Positions 25,757 through 33,816 of a stretch of DNA of 64,000 nt are shown here, piece after piece. Made by a program: the position numbers and the translations under genes. Origin of the DNA: Erythrobacter donghaensis (GTDB taxonomy: Bacteria > Pseudomonadota > Alphaproteobacteria > Sphingomonadales > Sphingomonadaceae); NCBI RefSeq assembly GCF_002155425.1, contig NZ_MUYG01000009.1, positions 248,001 through 312,000 on the forward strand, in the 5' to 3' direction. Under the pieces are notes generated by a model. It was not told the DNA's origin, did no database searches, and worked only from the letters and a program-made list of their open reading frames with translations. Numbering within the stretch: the first letter of the stretch is position 1; each line of letters begins with the position of its first letter.

Positions 25757-27187
25757 CTACTTCATCATGCGCGCCGCGGCCGCCTCGGTTGCCTTGCCGT
25801 AAGGCGGCTTCAAGCCGCCGAGCTTGGCAATGTCGATCTTGGGCTGGTGATAGACGGCACGGGCGTGGCTGAATTCGCGGAAGCCCTCGATCGCGTGATA
25901 GCTCCCCATGCCCGAAGGCCCGACGCCGCCGAAGGGCAGATCCTCCATCGACACATGGAACACCACGTCATTGGTGGTCACCCCGCCCGAGATCGTGCGG
26001 GTCAGCACGCGCTCCTGCTCGCCCTTGTCCTCGCCGAAGTAATAGAGGCCGAGCGGGCGGTCGTGTTCATTGATGTAGTCCACCGCCTGATCGACCGCCT
26101 TGTAGGTCATCACGGGCAGGACGGGGCCGAAGATTTCCTCCTGCATCACGGTCATGTCGTCGCTGACGCCGCGCAGCACGGTGAGCGGCATCTTGCGCTG
26201 GTTGGCGTTGGCGAAATCCTCGCCCGCCGGATTGACCTCGATCACCTCCGCCCCCTTGTCGCGTGCGTCGGCGACCAGGCCCTGAAGCCGCTCGAAATGG
26301 CGGTCGGAGACGATCGAGGCATAGTCGTCATTGTCGAGCAAGCGTGGATACATCGCCGCCGCCGCTTGCGTGACACCCGCGACTGCCTCATCGGCCTTGT
26401 CTTCGGGCACCATCAGGTAATCGGGCGCGAGGCAGATTTGCCCCGCGTTCATCATCTTGCCGATCGCGATCCGCTCACCCGCCTTGGCGAAATCGGCGCT
26501 GCGACCCATGATCACCGGCGACTTGCCACCCAGTTCGAGCGTCACCGGCACGAGGTTCTCCGCCGCCGCCTGCATCACGCGGCGGCCCGTCGCGGTCGAT
26601 CCGGTGAAGACGAGGTGATCAAAAGGCAGCGAGGAGAACGCCGCCGCAACTTCCGGACTGCCGGTGACCACGGCAACTTCCTCGGGCTGGAAATATTGAG
26701 CCGTCAGCTCGGCCATCAGCTCGCTGGTGCGTTCGGTGAATTCGGAGGGCTTGATCATCGCCCGGTTGCCTGCAGCGAGCACCTGCATCAGCGGGCCGAA
26801 GGCGAGCTGTACCGGGAAGTTCCACGGCGAGAGGATGCCGATAACGCCCTTGGGCTCGTAACGGACCTCGGCCTTGGCACCAAGCAGGCCGAGCGGGAAC
26901 TGAACTTTCCGCTTTTCAGGCTTCGACCAGCTGTCGATGTGCTTCAATGCGTGATTGCCCGCACCCACCGTCGCCGCGATGTCCGTCAGCATCGACTGCG
27001 CATACGAACGGTTGCCGAAATCGGCGCTCATCGCCTTGGCGAATTCCTCGCCATGGTCCTTGATCAGGGCGATGGCGCGCTTGATCCGGTCCTTGCGCTG
27101 GCTCAGCGGTTCGGGGCGCGAGGCGGTGAAGGCGGCGCGCTGGTGCGCCAGCAGGGCTTCGAGTTCTTGGCGGCGATCATCGGCCAT
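25757..27187 (-). CDS. Aldehyde dehydrogenase, coniferyl aldehyde dehydrogenase type
   Basis: 476 residues of the NAD(P)-dependent aldehyde dehydrogenase superfamily. Motifs: SPWNFPVQLAFGPL (cofactor fold), FTGSTATGRRV, the catalytic-Glu stretch LELGGKSPV, and the nucleophile Cys in NAGQICLAPDY. The NAGQIC-APDY form and overall length resemble coniferyl aldehyde dehydrogenases, which oxidise aromatic or long-chain aldehydes to acids. ATG 27187 is preceded by GGGAGA at good spacing; an ATG at 27208 lacks a ribosome site. The true substrate is unknown. Confidence 0.85.
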   Translation of the reverse strand: MADDRRQELEALLAHQRAAFTASRPEPLSQRKDRIKRAIALIKDHGEEFAKAMSADFGNRSYAQSMLTDIAATVGAGNHALKHIDSWSKPEKRKVQFPLGLLGAKAEVRYEPKGVIGILSPWNFPVQLAFGPLMQVLAAGNRAMIKPSEFTERTSELMAELTAQYFQPEEVAVVTGSPEVAAAFSSLPFDHLVFTGSTATGRRVMQAAAENLVPVTLELGGKSPVIMGRSADFAKAGERIAIGKMMNAGQICLAPDYLMVPEDKADEAVAGVTQAAAAMYPRLLDNDDYASIVSDRHFERLQGLVADARDKGAEVIEVNPAGEDFANANQRKMPLTVLRGVSDDMTVMQEEIFGPVLPVMTYKAVDQAVDYINEHDRPLGLYYFGEDKGEQERVLTRTISGGVTTNDVVFHVSMEDLPFGGVGPSGMGSYHAIEGFREFSHARAVYHQPKIDIAKLGGLKPPYGKATEAAAARMMK

Positions 27188-27220
27188 GTCGTTCTCCCGT
27201 TCGGACATGATGGGTTTTTA

Positions 27221-27243
27221 TTTGCGACGCGTTGTCGCGCAAA
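27221..27243. promoter_or_regulatory. Inverted repeat between aldehyde dehydrogenase and thiolase genes
   Basis: TTTGCG and CGCAAA form 6-bp arms 11 nt apart, just upstream of the aldehyde dehydrogenase start in a divergent intergenic region. The spacing suits a dimeric regulator, but a chance occurrence is possible. Confidence 0.22.
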
Positions 27244-27284
27244 GCCGCCCACCTGACAAGCATGTTGCCGCGCCCCGCACGCAA

Positions 27285-27313
27285 TTGCCATTGCCGCAAT
27301 GCAGCATTAGAGC
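27285..27313 (+). promoter_or_regulatory. Candidate promoter of the thiolase gene
   Basis: TTGCCA and TAGAGC are separated by 17 nt and end about 38 nt before the thiolase ATG, which has a strong AGGAAGGA ribosome site. Confidence 0.3.
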
Positions 27314-27351
27314 GGGGCGCAAGGACATAATCCCACAGGAAGGACGACCCC

Positions 27352-28548
27352 ATGACCCAGCTTTCCCCCGCCGATCCGATCGTGATCCTCTCCTATGCCC
27401 GCACCCCGATGGGCGCGATGCAGGGCGCGCTGGCGGAGGTTTCGGCGACCGATCTGGGCGCGGTTGCGGTCAAGGCGGCAGTGGAGCGCGCCGGGGTTTC
27501 GGGTGACGAGATCGACCGCGCCTATATCGGCTGCGTGCTCCCCGCCGGCCTCGGCCAGGCGCCCGCGCGTCAGGCGGCGATCAAGGCCGGCCTCCCGCTC
27601 AGCGTGCAGGCGACCACCGTTAACAAGGTCTGCGGATCGGGGATGCAGACCGTGATCATGGGTGCAGAAGCGCTCGCCAGCGGCACCATTGATGTCGTCG
27701 TCGCGGGCGGCATGGAGAGCATGACCAACGCGCCCTACCTCCTGAAGAAGCACCGCTCGGGCGCGCGGCTGGGGCACGATACTGCCTATGACCACATGTT
27801 CCTCGACGGGCTGGAAGATGCCTACGAACAGGGCCGCGCGATGGGCACCTTCGCGCAGGACACCGCCAACGCCTATCAGATGACCCGCGAGGAGATGGAC
27901 GCCTACACCATCGAATCGCTCGCCCGCGCCAACAAGGCGATCGCCAGCGGCGCCTTCGCCGATGAGGTGGTGCCGGTGACGGTCAGCACCCGCGCGGGCG
28001 ACGTGGTGGTCGAGCATGACGAGGCCCCCGGCAAGGGCCGCCCCGACAAGATCCCGCAGCTGAAGCCCGCCTTTGCCAAGGACGGCACGATCACTGCGGC
28101 GACCTCCTCCTCGATCTCGGACGGTGCCGCCGCGCTGGTGCTGACCCGTGCAAGCGTCGCTGAGGCCAAGGGGCTCGCCCCGGTCGCCCGCGTCATCGCC
28201 ACCGCCGCCCACGCGCAAGCCCCGGCGCAGTTCACCACCGCGCCGATTCCGGCGATCCAGAAGGTGCTGGAGCGTGCCGGGTGGAGCGTCGAGGATGTCG
28301 ATCTGTTCGAAGTCAACGAGGCCTTTGCCTGCGTCGCGATGTTCGCGATGCGCGATCTCGGCATTCCGCACGAGAAGATCAACGTAAACGGCGGCGGCAC
28401 CGCGCTCGGCCACCCGATTGGCGCGTCGGGCGCGCGGATCATCGTCACGCTGATCGCAGCGCTGAAGGCGCATGGCAAGAAGCGCGGCGTTGCCAGCCTG
28501 TGCATTGGCGGGGGGGAAGCGACCGCCGTGGCGATCGAACTGGTCTGA
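27352..28548 (+). CDS. Acetyl-CoA C-acetyltransferase (thiolase)
   Basis: 398 residues, thiolase family II. It condenses two acetyl-CoA to acetoacetyl-CoA or the reverse, feeding polyhydroxybutyrate or ketone metabolism. Catalytic Cys is in VNKVCGSGMQTV, the His in NGGGTALGHPIGASGAR, and the second Cys in SLCIGGGEATA; NEAFA is also present. The start has a clear Shine-Dalgarno. Monocistronic by context: the next gene is convergent behind a GC hairpin. Confidence 0.93.
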   Translation: MTQLSPADPIVILSYARTPMGAMQGALAEVSATDLGAVAVKAAVERAGVSGDEIDRAYIGCVLPAGLGQAPARQAAIKAGLPLSVQATTVNKVCGSGMQTVIMGAEALASGTIDVVVAGGMESMTNAPYLLKKHRSGARLGHDTAYDHMFLDGLEDAYEQGRAMGTFAQDTANAYQMTREEMDAYTIESLARANKAIASGAFADEVVPVTVSTRAGDVVVEHDEAPGKGRPDKIPQLKPAFAKDGTITAATSSSISDGAAALVLTRASVAEAKGLAPVARVIATAAHAQAPAQFTTAPIPAIQKVLERAGWSVEDVDLFEVNEAFACVAMFAMRDLGIPHEKINVNGGGTALGHPIGASGARIIVTLIAALKAHGKKRGVASLCIGGGEATAVAIELV

Positions 28549-28560
28549 TAAATCGCGTTC

Positions 28561-28585
28561 GCCGGGCGGTGCCTAGCCGCCCGGC
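28561..28585. terminator. GC-rich bidirectional hairpin between convergent genes
   Basis: GCCGGGCGG and CCGCCCGGC form a perfect 9-bp stem around a 7-nt loop, 12 nt after the thiolase stop and spanning the stop codon of the convergent SH3 gene. No U-tract follows on either strand, so it may stall or protect the 3' ends rather than act as a textbook terminator. Confidence 0.5.
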
Positions 28586-29067
28586 AGCGCTTCCGATCCC
28601 CACAGGCGCGCGGCGCTGATCCAGCCCTTGCGCCCGGCGATATCGATGTCGCACCAGCCCTCGCGGCAGGATTTCACCGCACCAATCACGCCGGGTTCGG
28701 CCCGCCACTTGACCACCGCGGCGCTGTTCGGCTCGGCCTTGATCTCCGCGAGCCCCTTGCCGATCACTACGCCGCCACGCTCGGGATTGAGCTGGCTCGC
28801 CGCGATCCAGCCCTGCGTGCCCTCGTGGTCCTCGACCAGACGCCAACCCTCTCGCACGCGCACCACCTTCACCGGCAGGCCTTTGCGCTGATAGACCCAG
28901 CTCACCGGATATTCCCCACTCGGCCCGACCCGCATGTTGACGGTCTCGTAGCGCAGGCTCGCCCAATAGGGTACGGCCCTGTCCTGCGCGCGGAGCGGTG
29001 CGGTCACGGCGGCGGCGGCGAGCATCAGCGCGAGGCCGACGAGCGCGAAGAAACGGAATCCCTGCAT
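28573..29067 (-). CDS. Secreted bacterial SH3-domain protein
   Basis: 164 residues from ATG 29067 (MQGFRFFALVG). A signal peptide of about 28 residues (ending near LRAQ) is followed by two SH3_4-type repeats: NMRVGPSGEYPVSWVYQRKG with GWRLVEDHEGTQGWI, then AEPGVIGAVKSCREGWCDID with GRKGWISAARLWG. Such domains usually bind cell-wall peptides or act as periplasmic adaptors. Longer in-frame starts upstream give low-complexity shadow sequence. Confidence 0.85.
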   Translation of the reverse strand: MQGFRFFALVGLALMLAAAAVTAPLRAQDRAVPYWASLRYETVNMRVGPSGEYPVSWVYQRKGLPVKVVRVREGWRLVEDHEGTQGWIAASQLNPERGGVVIGKGLAEIKAEPNSAAVVKWRAEPGVIGAVKSCREGWCDIDIAGRKGWISAARLWGSEALPGG

Positions 29068-29176
29068 GAGCCAGCGATAGCGCCTCGATGACCACGGATT
29101 CAAGCCCACCGATTCCTGCAGCGCGTGCAATTCCTTGCCTTGACCGCCACAGGCCTGTGGCATTAGCCCCGCATCC

Positions 29177-30184
29177 ATGACCCAGCGCCCCACCCGTCCG
29201 CTTGCCGCCGCACCCCGCGTGATCGTCACCCGCCACCTAATGCCGGCGGTCGAGGCGCGGATGCGCGAGCTCTTCGATGTGGTGCTGAACGAGACCGATG
29301 TGCCCATGACCCGCGATCAGCTCGCCGCAGCGATGCAGGATTGCGACGTGCTGGTGCCGACCGTCACCGACAAAATCGACGCCGATCTGATCGCAGGCGC
29401 GGGCGAGCGGCTGGGCCTGATCGCCAGCTTCGGGGCGGGGACCGAGCATATCGACCTCGCCGCCGCCGCCGCGCGGCGGATCATCGTCACCAACACGCCG
29501 GGCGTCTTCACGGACGACACCGCCGACCTTGCGATGGCAGGCATCATCGGCGTGCCGCGCCGCATCCGCGAAGGCACCGCGCTGGTGCGCAGCGGGAAGT
29601 GGACCGGCTGGGCACCCTCGGGCCTGCTGGGTAGGAAGCTGGCGGGCAAGGTGCTCGGCATCATCGGTATGGGGCGCATCGGTCAGGCGGTCGCACACCG
29701 CGCGCGGGCCTTCGGGCTGGAGATCGCCTATTACAACCGCAAGCCTCTCCCCGAAGCGCTCGAACGGATGCTGGCTGCGCGTTACGTTGCGGATGTCGAT
29801 GCGCTCATGGCTGAGGCGGATATCCTCACGCTCCACTGCCCGCTGACCGAGGAAACCCGCCACCTCATCGACGCGCGCCGGATCGCGCTGATGAAGCCCG
29901 GCAGCTCCATCGTGAACACCGCGCGCGGCGAGCTGATTGATCAGGAGGCGCTGATCGCCGCGCTCGAATCGGGCCACCTCGCGGGTGCGGGGCTCGACGT
30001 CTACCCGGACGAGCCGCACGTCGACCCGCGCCTGATCGCCCACCCCAATGTCATGACCCTCCCCCACATCGGCAGCGCCACCGCCGAGGGTCGCGAGGAT
30101 TCGGGGCACAAGGTGATCGCCAATATCCGCATGTGGGCCGACGGCCACCGCCCGCCCGATCAGGTGCTGACGGCGCTGATCTGA
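29177..30184 (+). CDS. D-2-hydroxyacid dehydrogenase (glyoxylate reductase type)
   Basis: 335 residues. NAD(P)-dependent reduction of 2-keto acids such as glyoxylate. Nucleotide-binding motif GMGRIGQAVAHRARAFG, catalytic Arg in VNTARGELID, Glu in VYPDEPHVDP and His in LPHIGSATAEG. The N-terminus is about 12-15 residues longer than usual. The 3' end has a diverged copy further downstream (see the pseudogene at 30806). Confidence 0.9.
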   Translation: MTQRPTRPLAAAPRVIVTRHLMPAVEARMRELFDVVLNETDVPMTRDQLAAAMQDCDVLVPTVTDKIDADLIAGAGERLGLIASFGAGTEHIDLAAAAARRIIVTNTPGVFTDDTADLAMAGIIGVPRRIREGTALVRSGKWTGWAPSGLLGRKLAGKVLGIIGMGRIGQAVAHRARAFGLEIAYYNRKPLPEALERMLAARYVADVDALMAEADILTLHCPLTEETRHLIDARRIALMKPGSSIVNTARGELIDQEALIAALESGHLAGAGLDVYPDEPHVDPRLIAHPNVMTLPHIGSATAEGREDSGHKVIANIRMWADGHRPPDQVLTALI

Positions 30185-30226
30185 ACGATCTGGACGCGCG
30201 ACAAAAGCGCGCCATACTCGCGCGCC

Positions 30227-30730
30227 ATGGCCGAGACGGATCTTTGCACCCGATGCGGGCTGTGTTGCAGCGGTGCGCTGTTCGATTTCGGCCCGCTGAA
30301 AGCAGAGGAAGTCGATCAGGCGCGGGCCGATGGTCTGGCCGTGCTGGAGGCCGAGGGCGAATTCGGCTTTGCACTGCCCTGCCCTGCGCTCGATGGCGCG
30401 TGCTGCACCACCTATGACACCCGCCCGGCCACCTGCCGCGCCTACCGCTGCAAGCTGCTGCGCGCGTTGGAGGCCGAGGACCTGACCTTTGCCGAAGCCG
30501 CAGAACGCGTCGAAGAGGCGCGCGCGATGATGGCGGCGCTCACCCTGCAATTGCCCCCCGGCATGACCGTCACCGACCTGCGCCGGATGCGCCGCCGGTC
30601 CTTGGCTACGGACGACACCGCGCCGCTGATGGCACCGCCGCATCTGATGATCGCGCTGGGGATGCTCGACCTCGTGCTTGACCAGCACTTCCGAAAGGCC
30701 TCGGAACGCCAGATCATGCCGCGCGCCTGA
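30227..30730 (+). CDS. YkgJ-type cysteine-cluster protein
   Basis: 167 residues. The N-terminus has CTRCGLCC and then CPALDGACCTTYDTRPATC with RAYRC, the cysteine pattern of the YkgJ/CxxCxxCC family, thought to bind zinc or an iron-sulfur cluster. The C-terminal half is helical and without known motif. It follows the hydroxyacid dehydrogenase by 42 nt on the same strand. Confidence 0.85.
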   Translation: MAETDLCTRCGLCCSGALFDFGPLKAEEVDQARADGLAVLEAEGEFGFALPCPALDGACCTTYDTRPATCRAYRCKLLRALEAEDLTFAEAAERVEEARAMMAALTLQLPPGMTVTDLRRMRRRSLATDDTAPLMAPPHLMIALGMLDLVLDQHFRKASERQIMPRA

Positions 30731-30805
30731 GACCGGTAAGGCGCTCAGGCGCTTGCCCAGATCGTGGATCACCCGCGCGATCGCCGAGCGCCTCGATCCC
30801 TGCTT

Positions 30806-30913
30806 ATGGCAGAGCGCCGCGAAGATCCGGGCCACAAAGTGATCGCCAATTTCCGAATTTGGATCGATGAGCATCATCTACCCGATAAGGTTCGGACCGC
30901 GCTGATACGCTAA
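30806..30913 (+). pseudogene. Diverged fragment of a D-2-hydroxyacid dehydrogenase C-terminus
   Basis: 36 codons reading MAERREDPGHKVIANFRIW then a diverged tail and TAA. They align without gaps to the last codons of the intact dehydrogenase ending at 30184 (EGREDSGHKVIANIRMW and following, both ending TALI), with DNA identity still obvious. No dehydrogenase sequence is seen upstream of it (30731-30805), so it is a truncated duplicate or the remnant of a deleted paralogue. Confidence 0.75.
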
Positions 30914-30940
30914 GCGGCCAGCGCAAGACAAAAGCCAATA

Positions 30941-31567
30941 CTATTTTGATCTTGCCTCAAATACCCAGACGGTTGCGGTCTCAATAAGCAATGTTTTGAA
31001 GCGGGCTTCATAATCGTGCATTTCAACACGCAACTTTTTTGCCTTGATCGAATATGGTTGCAATGAACGCCAAACATTCCACTCATCTCGACAAGAGGAA
31101 ACTGCTGCCTTCGCAAGAGTCTCTGGCTGTGAAGACTGCGATGCCCACAGATTAACCTTATCACGAACACAGTCACCAAGCTTCATGGTGGCCATATCGG
31201 CCCGCGACTGCGCAAAATCTTCTTTTACAAAAAGATTTCCGATATTTTCGATGTAGGCCACTCTGACTCTGTCCCGAAACTCTATCACCAGCGTTTCCGC
31301 TTCCGCAACTAAATCTTGGTTGCTGGTGAGAATTTTCCGCATCTCGTCGAAATGCACATCACATTTTTGAAGCGCGAAATCGACAATCCATGGTGCTTCC
31401 GGCTCAAATAGATGCTCTTTGAGCACTTCCTTTGTTTGAATGTCCATACATGAAAATGCTGCATCCATAGCTAAATTATTGGCCGCGAGTGCTTCTTCGA
31501 AATCAGCAACAATCTGATCCGACGACTGCACTGTAAACAGCAAAAGCCATGGTGCGAACGAACTCAC
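30941..31567 (-). CDS. AT-rich orphan gene, possible secreted protein
   Basis: 208 residues from GTG 31567. The first ~15 residues are hydrophobic (MSSFAPWLLLFTVQSSD), possibly a signal peptide, followed by a mostly helical, charged body with four Cys (SCMDI, KCDVH, GDCVRD, SCRDEW). The DNA is far more AT-rich and uses different codons from all neighbours, suggesting recent acquisition. It starts one base after the stop of the nitronate monooxygenase-like gene, so it may be read from that promoter. No family recognised. Confidence 0.65.
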   Translation of the reverse strand: MSSFAPWLLLFTVQSSDQIVADFEEALAANNLAMDAAFSCMDIQTKEVLKEHLFEPEAPWIVDFALQKCDVHFDEMRKILTSNQDLVAEAETLVIEFRDRVRVAYIENIGNLFVKEDFAQSRADMATMKLGDCVRDKVNLWASQSSQPETLAKAAVSSCRDEWNVWRSLQPYSIKAKKLRVEMHDYEARFKTLLIETATVWVFEARSK

Positions 31568-31568
31568 A

Positions 31569-32972
31569 TCAATCGCCCGACAATATCCGCTCGACCAGTT
31601 CGCCTACGCTCGGCGTGTAGCCGTTCGAATAGAACGGGTCCTGCTTGAAGCGATAGGCGGCGTGGCCGGCGAAGGCGAGGTTGTTGTCGGGATCGTCGCC
31701 GTGGGCGATGTCCTGCAGGGTCTTCTGGATGCAGAAGCTACGCGGATCGGCGAGGCGGCCGGTGGTGTAGTCGTCGTGATCCTTCCAGCTCGAGAACTGG
31801 CAGTGCGACAGGCAACCCATGCAGTCCTGCTGATCCTTGCGGATCGTGTCACGCGCGTCCGGCGTCACGAAGACGACAGTGTTGTCCGGCGTCTTCAACG
31901 GCTCGGAATGCCCGGCGCGCATCCACATTTCGGCGCGGGTCTTGTCCTCGGGCTTCACCCAGAAACTGCGCGCCTTGCCGTCTTCGCCAAGCTGCACCGT
32001 GCCCTCTTGCTCGCCGCGCTTGAAGAACGGGATCTGGCGTTCGGAGCGGTGCATCAGATCATAGAGGAACGGGGTCTTCACCGCGCTGGAATAGAATCCG
32101 GTGGGCGAGAACTTGTGGAGGAGCACATCGCCCGGTTCCACGGTGCGCAGCATGTCCTTCCAGATCTGCGGGATCGGGCTTTCCTGCGTCAGCAGCGGGC
32201 GCGTGCCGAACTGGAAGGCGATGGTGCCGAGCTCGGGATTGTCGATCCAGTCGTTCCACTCGCGCAGGAACCATACCCCGCCCGCCATCACGATCGGCAC
32301 GGAGTCGGGCACGCCCTCGATCCGCATCATGTCGCGCAGGGTCTTGACCCGCGGATAGGGATCTTCGGGCTTGGTCGGGTCTTCAGCGTTGCTGAGGCCA
32401 TTGTGCCCGCCCGCCAGCCAGGGGTCTTCATAGACCACCGCCGCCATCAGATCGGGCACCTTGTGGTAGCTCCGCTTCCACAGCGCGCGGAAGGCACGGC
32501 CGGAGCTGACGATCGGCAGGTAGCAGACGTTGAAGCGCGCAGCGATTTCGGCGAGCTTGTAGGGCATCCCCGCGCCGCAGGTGACGCCGGTCACCATGCC
32601 GCGGGTGTTTTCCAGCACGCCTTCGAGCACGGCCTGCGCCCCGCCCATTTCCCACAGCACGTTGATGTTGATCGCGCCCTTGCCACCCGCGATTTCGTAG
32701 GCCTTCTTCACCTGCGTGGTGGCGCCGTCGATGGCATAGCGGATCAGTTCCTGATGACGCTCTTCACGGGTGCGGCCGTGATAGACCTGCGGGATCGGGT
32801 TTCCGTTGTCGTCGTAGCTGTCGGCATTGACCGCGCTGACCGTGCCGATACCGCCGGCAGCCGCCCACGCGCCCGAACTGGCATGATTGGTCGCTGAAAC
32901 ACCCTTGCCGCCTTCGACCAGCGGCCAGACTTCACGCCCGCCGTAGATGATCGGGCTCAATCCCTTGAACAA
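31569..32972 (-). CDS. Nitronate monooxygenase (2-nitropropane dioxygenase family)
   Basis: 467 residues from TTG 32972, which is preceded by GGGGAG and gives the family N-terminus MFKGLSPIIYGGREVWPLVE; a longer frame upstream is not protein-like. FMN-binding TIM-barrel features: ATNHASSGAWAAAGGIGTVS, GVTCGAGMPYKL, IVMAGGVW and AFQFGTRPLLTQES. The length suits a subgroup of the family about 100 residues longer than classical nitronate monooxygenases, with a Cys-containing C-terminal region (QDCMGCLSHCQFSSW). The substrate is uncertain. Confidence 0.8.
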   Translation of the reverse strand: MFKGLSPIIYGGREVWPLVEGGKGVSATNHASSGAWAAAGGIGTVSAVNADSYDDNGNPIPQVYHGRTREERHQELIRYAIDGATTQVKKAYEIAGGKGAININVLWEMGGAQAVLEGVLENTRGMVTGVTCGAGMPYKLAEIAARFNVCYLPIVSSGRAFRALWKRSYHKVPDLMAAVVYEDPWLAGGHNGLSNAEDPTKPEDPYPRVKTLRDMMRIEGVPDSVPIVMAGGVWFLREWNDWIDNPELGTIAFQFGTRPLLTQESPIPQIWKDMLRTVEPGDVLLHKFSPTGFYSSAVKTPFLYDLMHRSERQIPFFKRGEQEGTVQLGEDGKARSFWVKPEDKTRAEMWMRAGHSEPLKTPDNTVVFVTPDARDTIRKDQQDCMGCLSHCQFSSWKDHDDYTTGRLADPRSFCIQKTLQDIAHGDDPDNNLAFAGHAAYRFKQDPFYSNGYTPSVGELVERILSGD

Positions 32973-33081
32973 TGAAAACTCCCCTTCGCGCCGTCCCGTG
33001 GCGCGCATTACGGATTGGTCACATAGATGCGAGATACGCGCGCCGCAACGCTTGAGACGCCTTGCTGTTCTACCCGTTTTG

Positions 33082-33810
33082 CTACCCGGCGTCGCAAACC
33101 TTGATCGCATCAGGCGCGGTGCGTTTGGGCCCGCGCTGGAAACGCGCGAAATAGCCCTTGATGTCAGGGCGTTCGATATATTCGGCCAGCACATAGCCGA
33201 CCGCCTCGAATTCGCAGAACAACAGCGTATGCGGCAGGCCATGCGTGCCGACCCTGCTGTCGGTTTCCACCACCACGATCTGACCGCCGCCGTTCAGCGC
33301 GGGCCACATGTTCCACAGGAAGGCGTAAGGGTCGGTCACTTCGTGATACATGTGGACCATGAAGATCCGGTCGAAACTGTCGGGCGGCAGCTGCGGATCG
33401 TCCACATCGCCAAGCTTGATCGAAATGTTCTCGAGCCGCTCCTTCTCGACCCGGCGGCCAAGCCGTTCGAGCGCTTCGCGGCTGATGTCCTGCGCCAGCA
33501 CCCGGCCATCGCCGCCGACCCGCTCGGCCAGGCGGACGGTGTAGTAACCCTCGCCCGCGCCGATATCGGCCACGGTCATGCCGGGGCGGATATTGGCGAG
33601 GTCCATCACCACCTTGGCCTCGTTTCGCTCGTCACGCGCGTCCTCGTTGGAGAACTGGTTGGAGACGACCTTGGCAATCGGGCGATCGGGCTTGGGAAAA
33701 ACCGCCTCGGTCGCATTCGGGCCGGGAACAATCGGCACAACGTTGTCGCAGCCCGCGAGCGCGAGCGCGGCCATCAGCGCAGCACCGGAGGCAAGAGCGT
33801 GCGCCCGCAT
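33082..33810 (-). CDS. SAM-dependent methyltransferase-like protein with lipoprotein signal
   Basis: 242 residues. Residues 1-21 form a lipoprotein signal with lipobox LAGC (Cys21). The rest is a class I methyltransferase fold: motif I ADIGAGEGYYTVRLAE, acidic strand RVLAQDIS, and later DRIFMVHMYHEVTDP. Export of a SAM-binding fold is odd because the periplasm is not expected to contain SAM; related predicted periplasmic methyltransferase-like proteins occur in proteobacteria, function unknown. It lies 6 nt after prfB and may be co-transcribed. Confidence 0.8.
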   Translation of the reverse strand: MRAHALASGAALMAALALAGCDNVVPIVPGPNATEAVFPKPDRPIAKVVSNQFSNEDARDERNEAKVVMDLANIRPGMTVADIGAGEGYYTVRLAERVGGDGRVLAQDISREALERLGRRVEKERLENISIKLGDVDDPQLPPDSFDRIFMVHMYHEVTDPYAFLWNMWPALNGGGQIVVVETDSRVGTHGLPHTLLFCEFEAVGYVLAEYIERPDIKGYFARFQRGPKRTAPDAIKVCDAG

Positions 33811-33816
33811 CCGCGC

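Noticed and set aside
30185..30226. CGCGC/GCGCG inverted repeat after the hydroxyacid dehydrogenase as a terminator
   Set aside because: Only a 5-bp alternating GC stem, expected often by chance at this base composition.
31662..32897. Open frame of about 411 codons opposite the nitronate monooxygenase gene
   Set aside because: Arg/His/Ala-rich composition without motifs; the opposite strand has a coherent FMN enzyme.
32973..33242. N-terminal extension of the nitronate monooxygenase frame
   Set aside because: The extra ~90 residues are Arg/Ser/Cys-rich and unlike the family; TTG 32972 with a GGGGAG ribosome site gives the expected N-terminus, and the extension would overlap the end of the methyltransferase gene.
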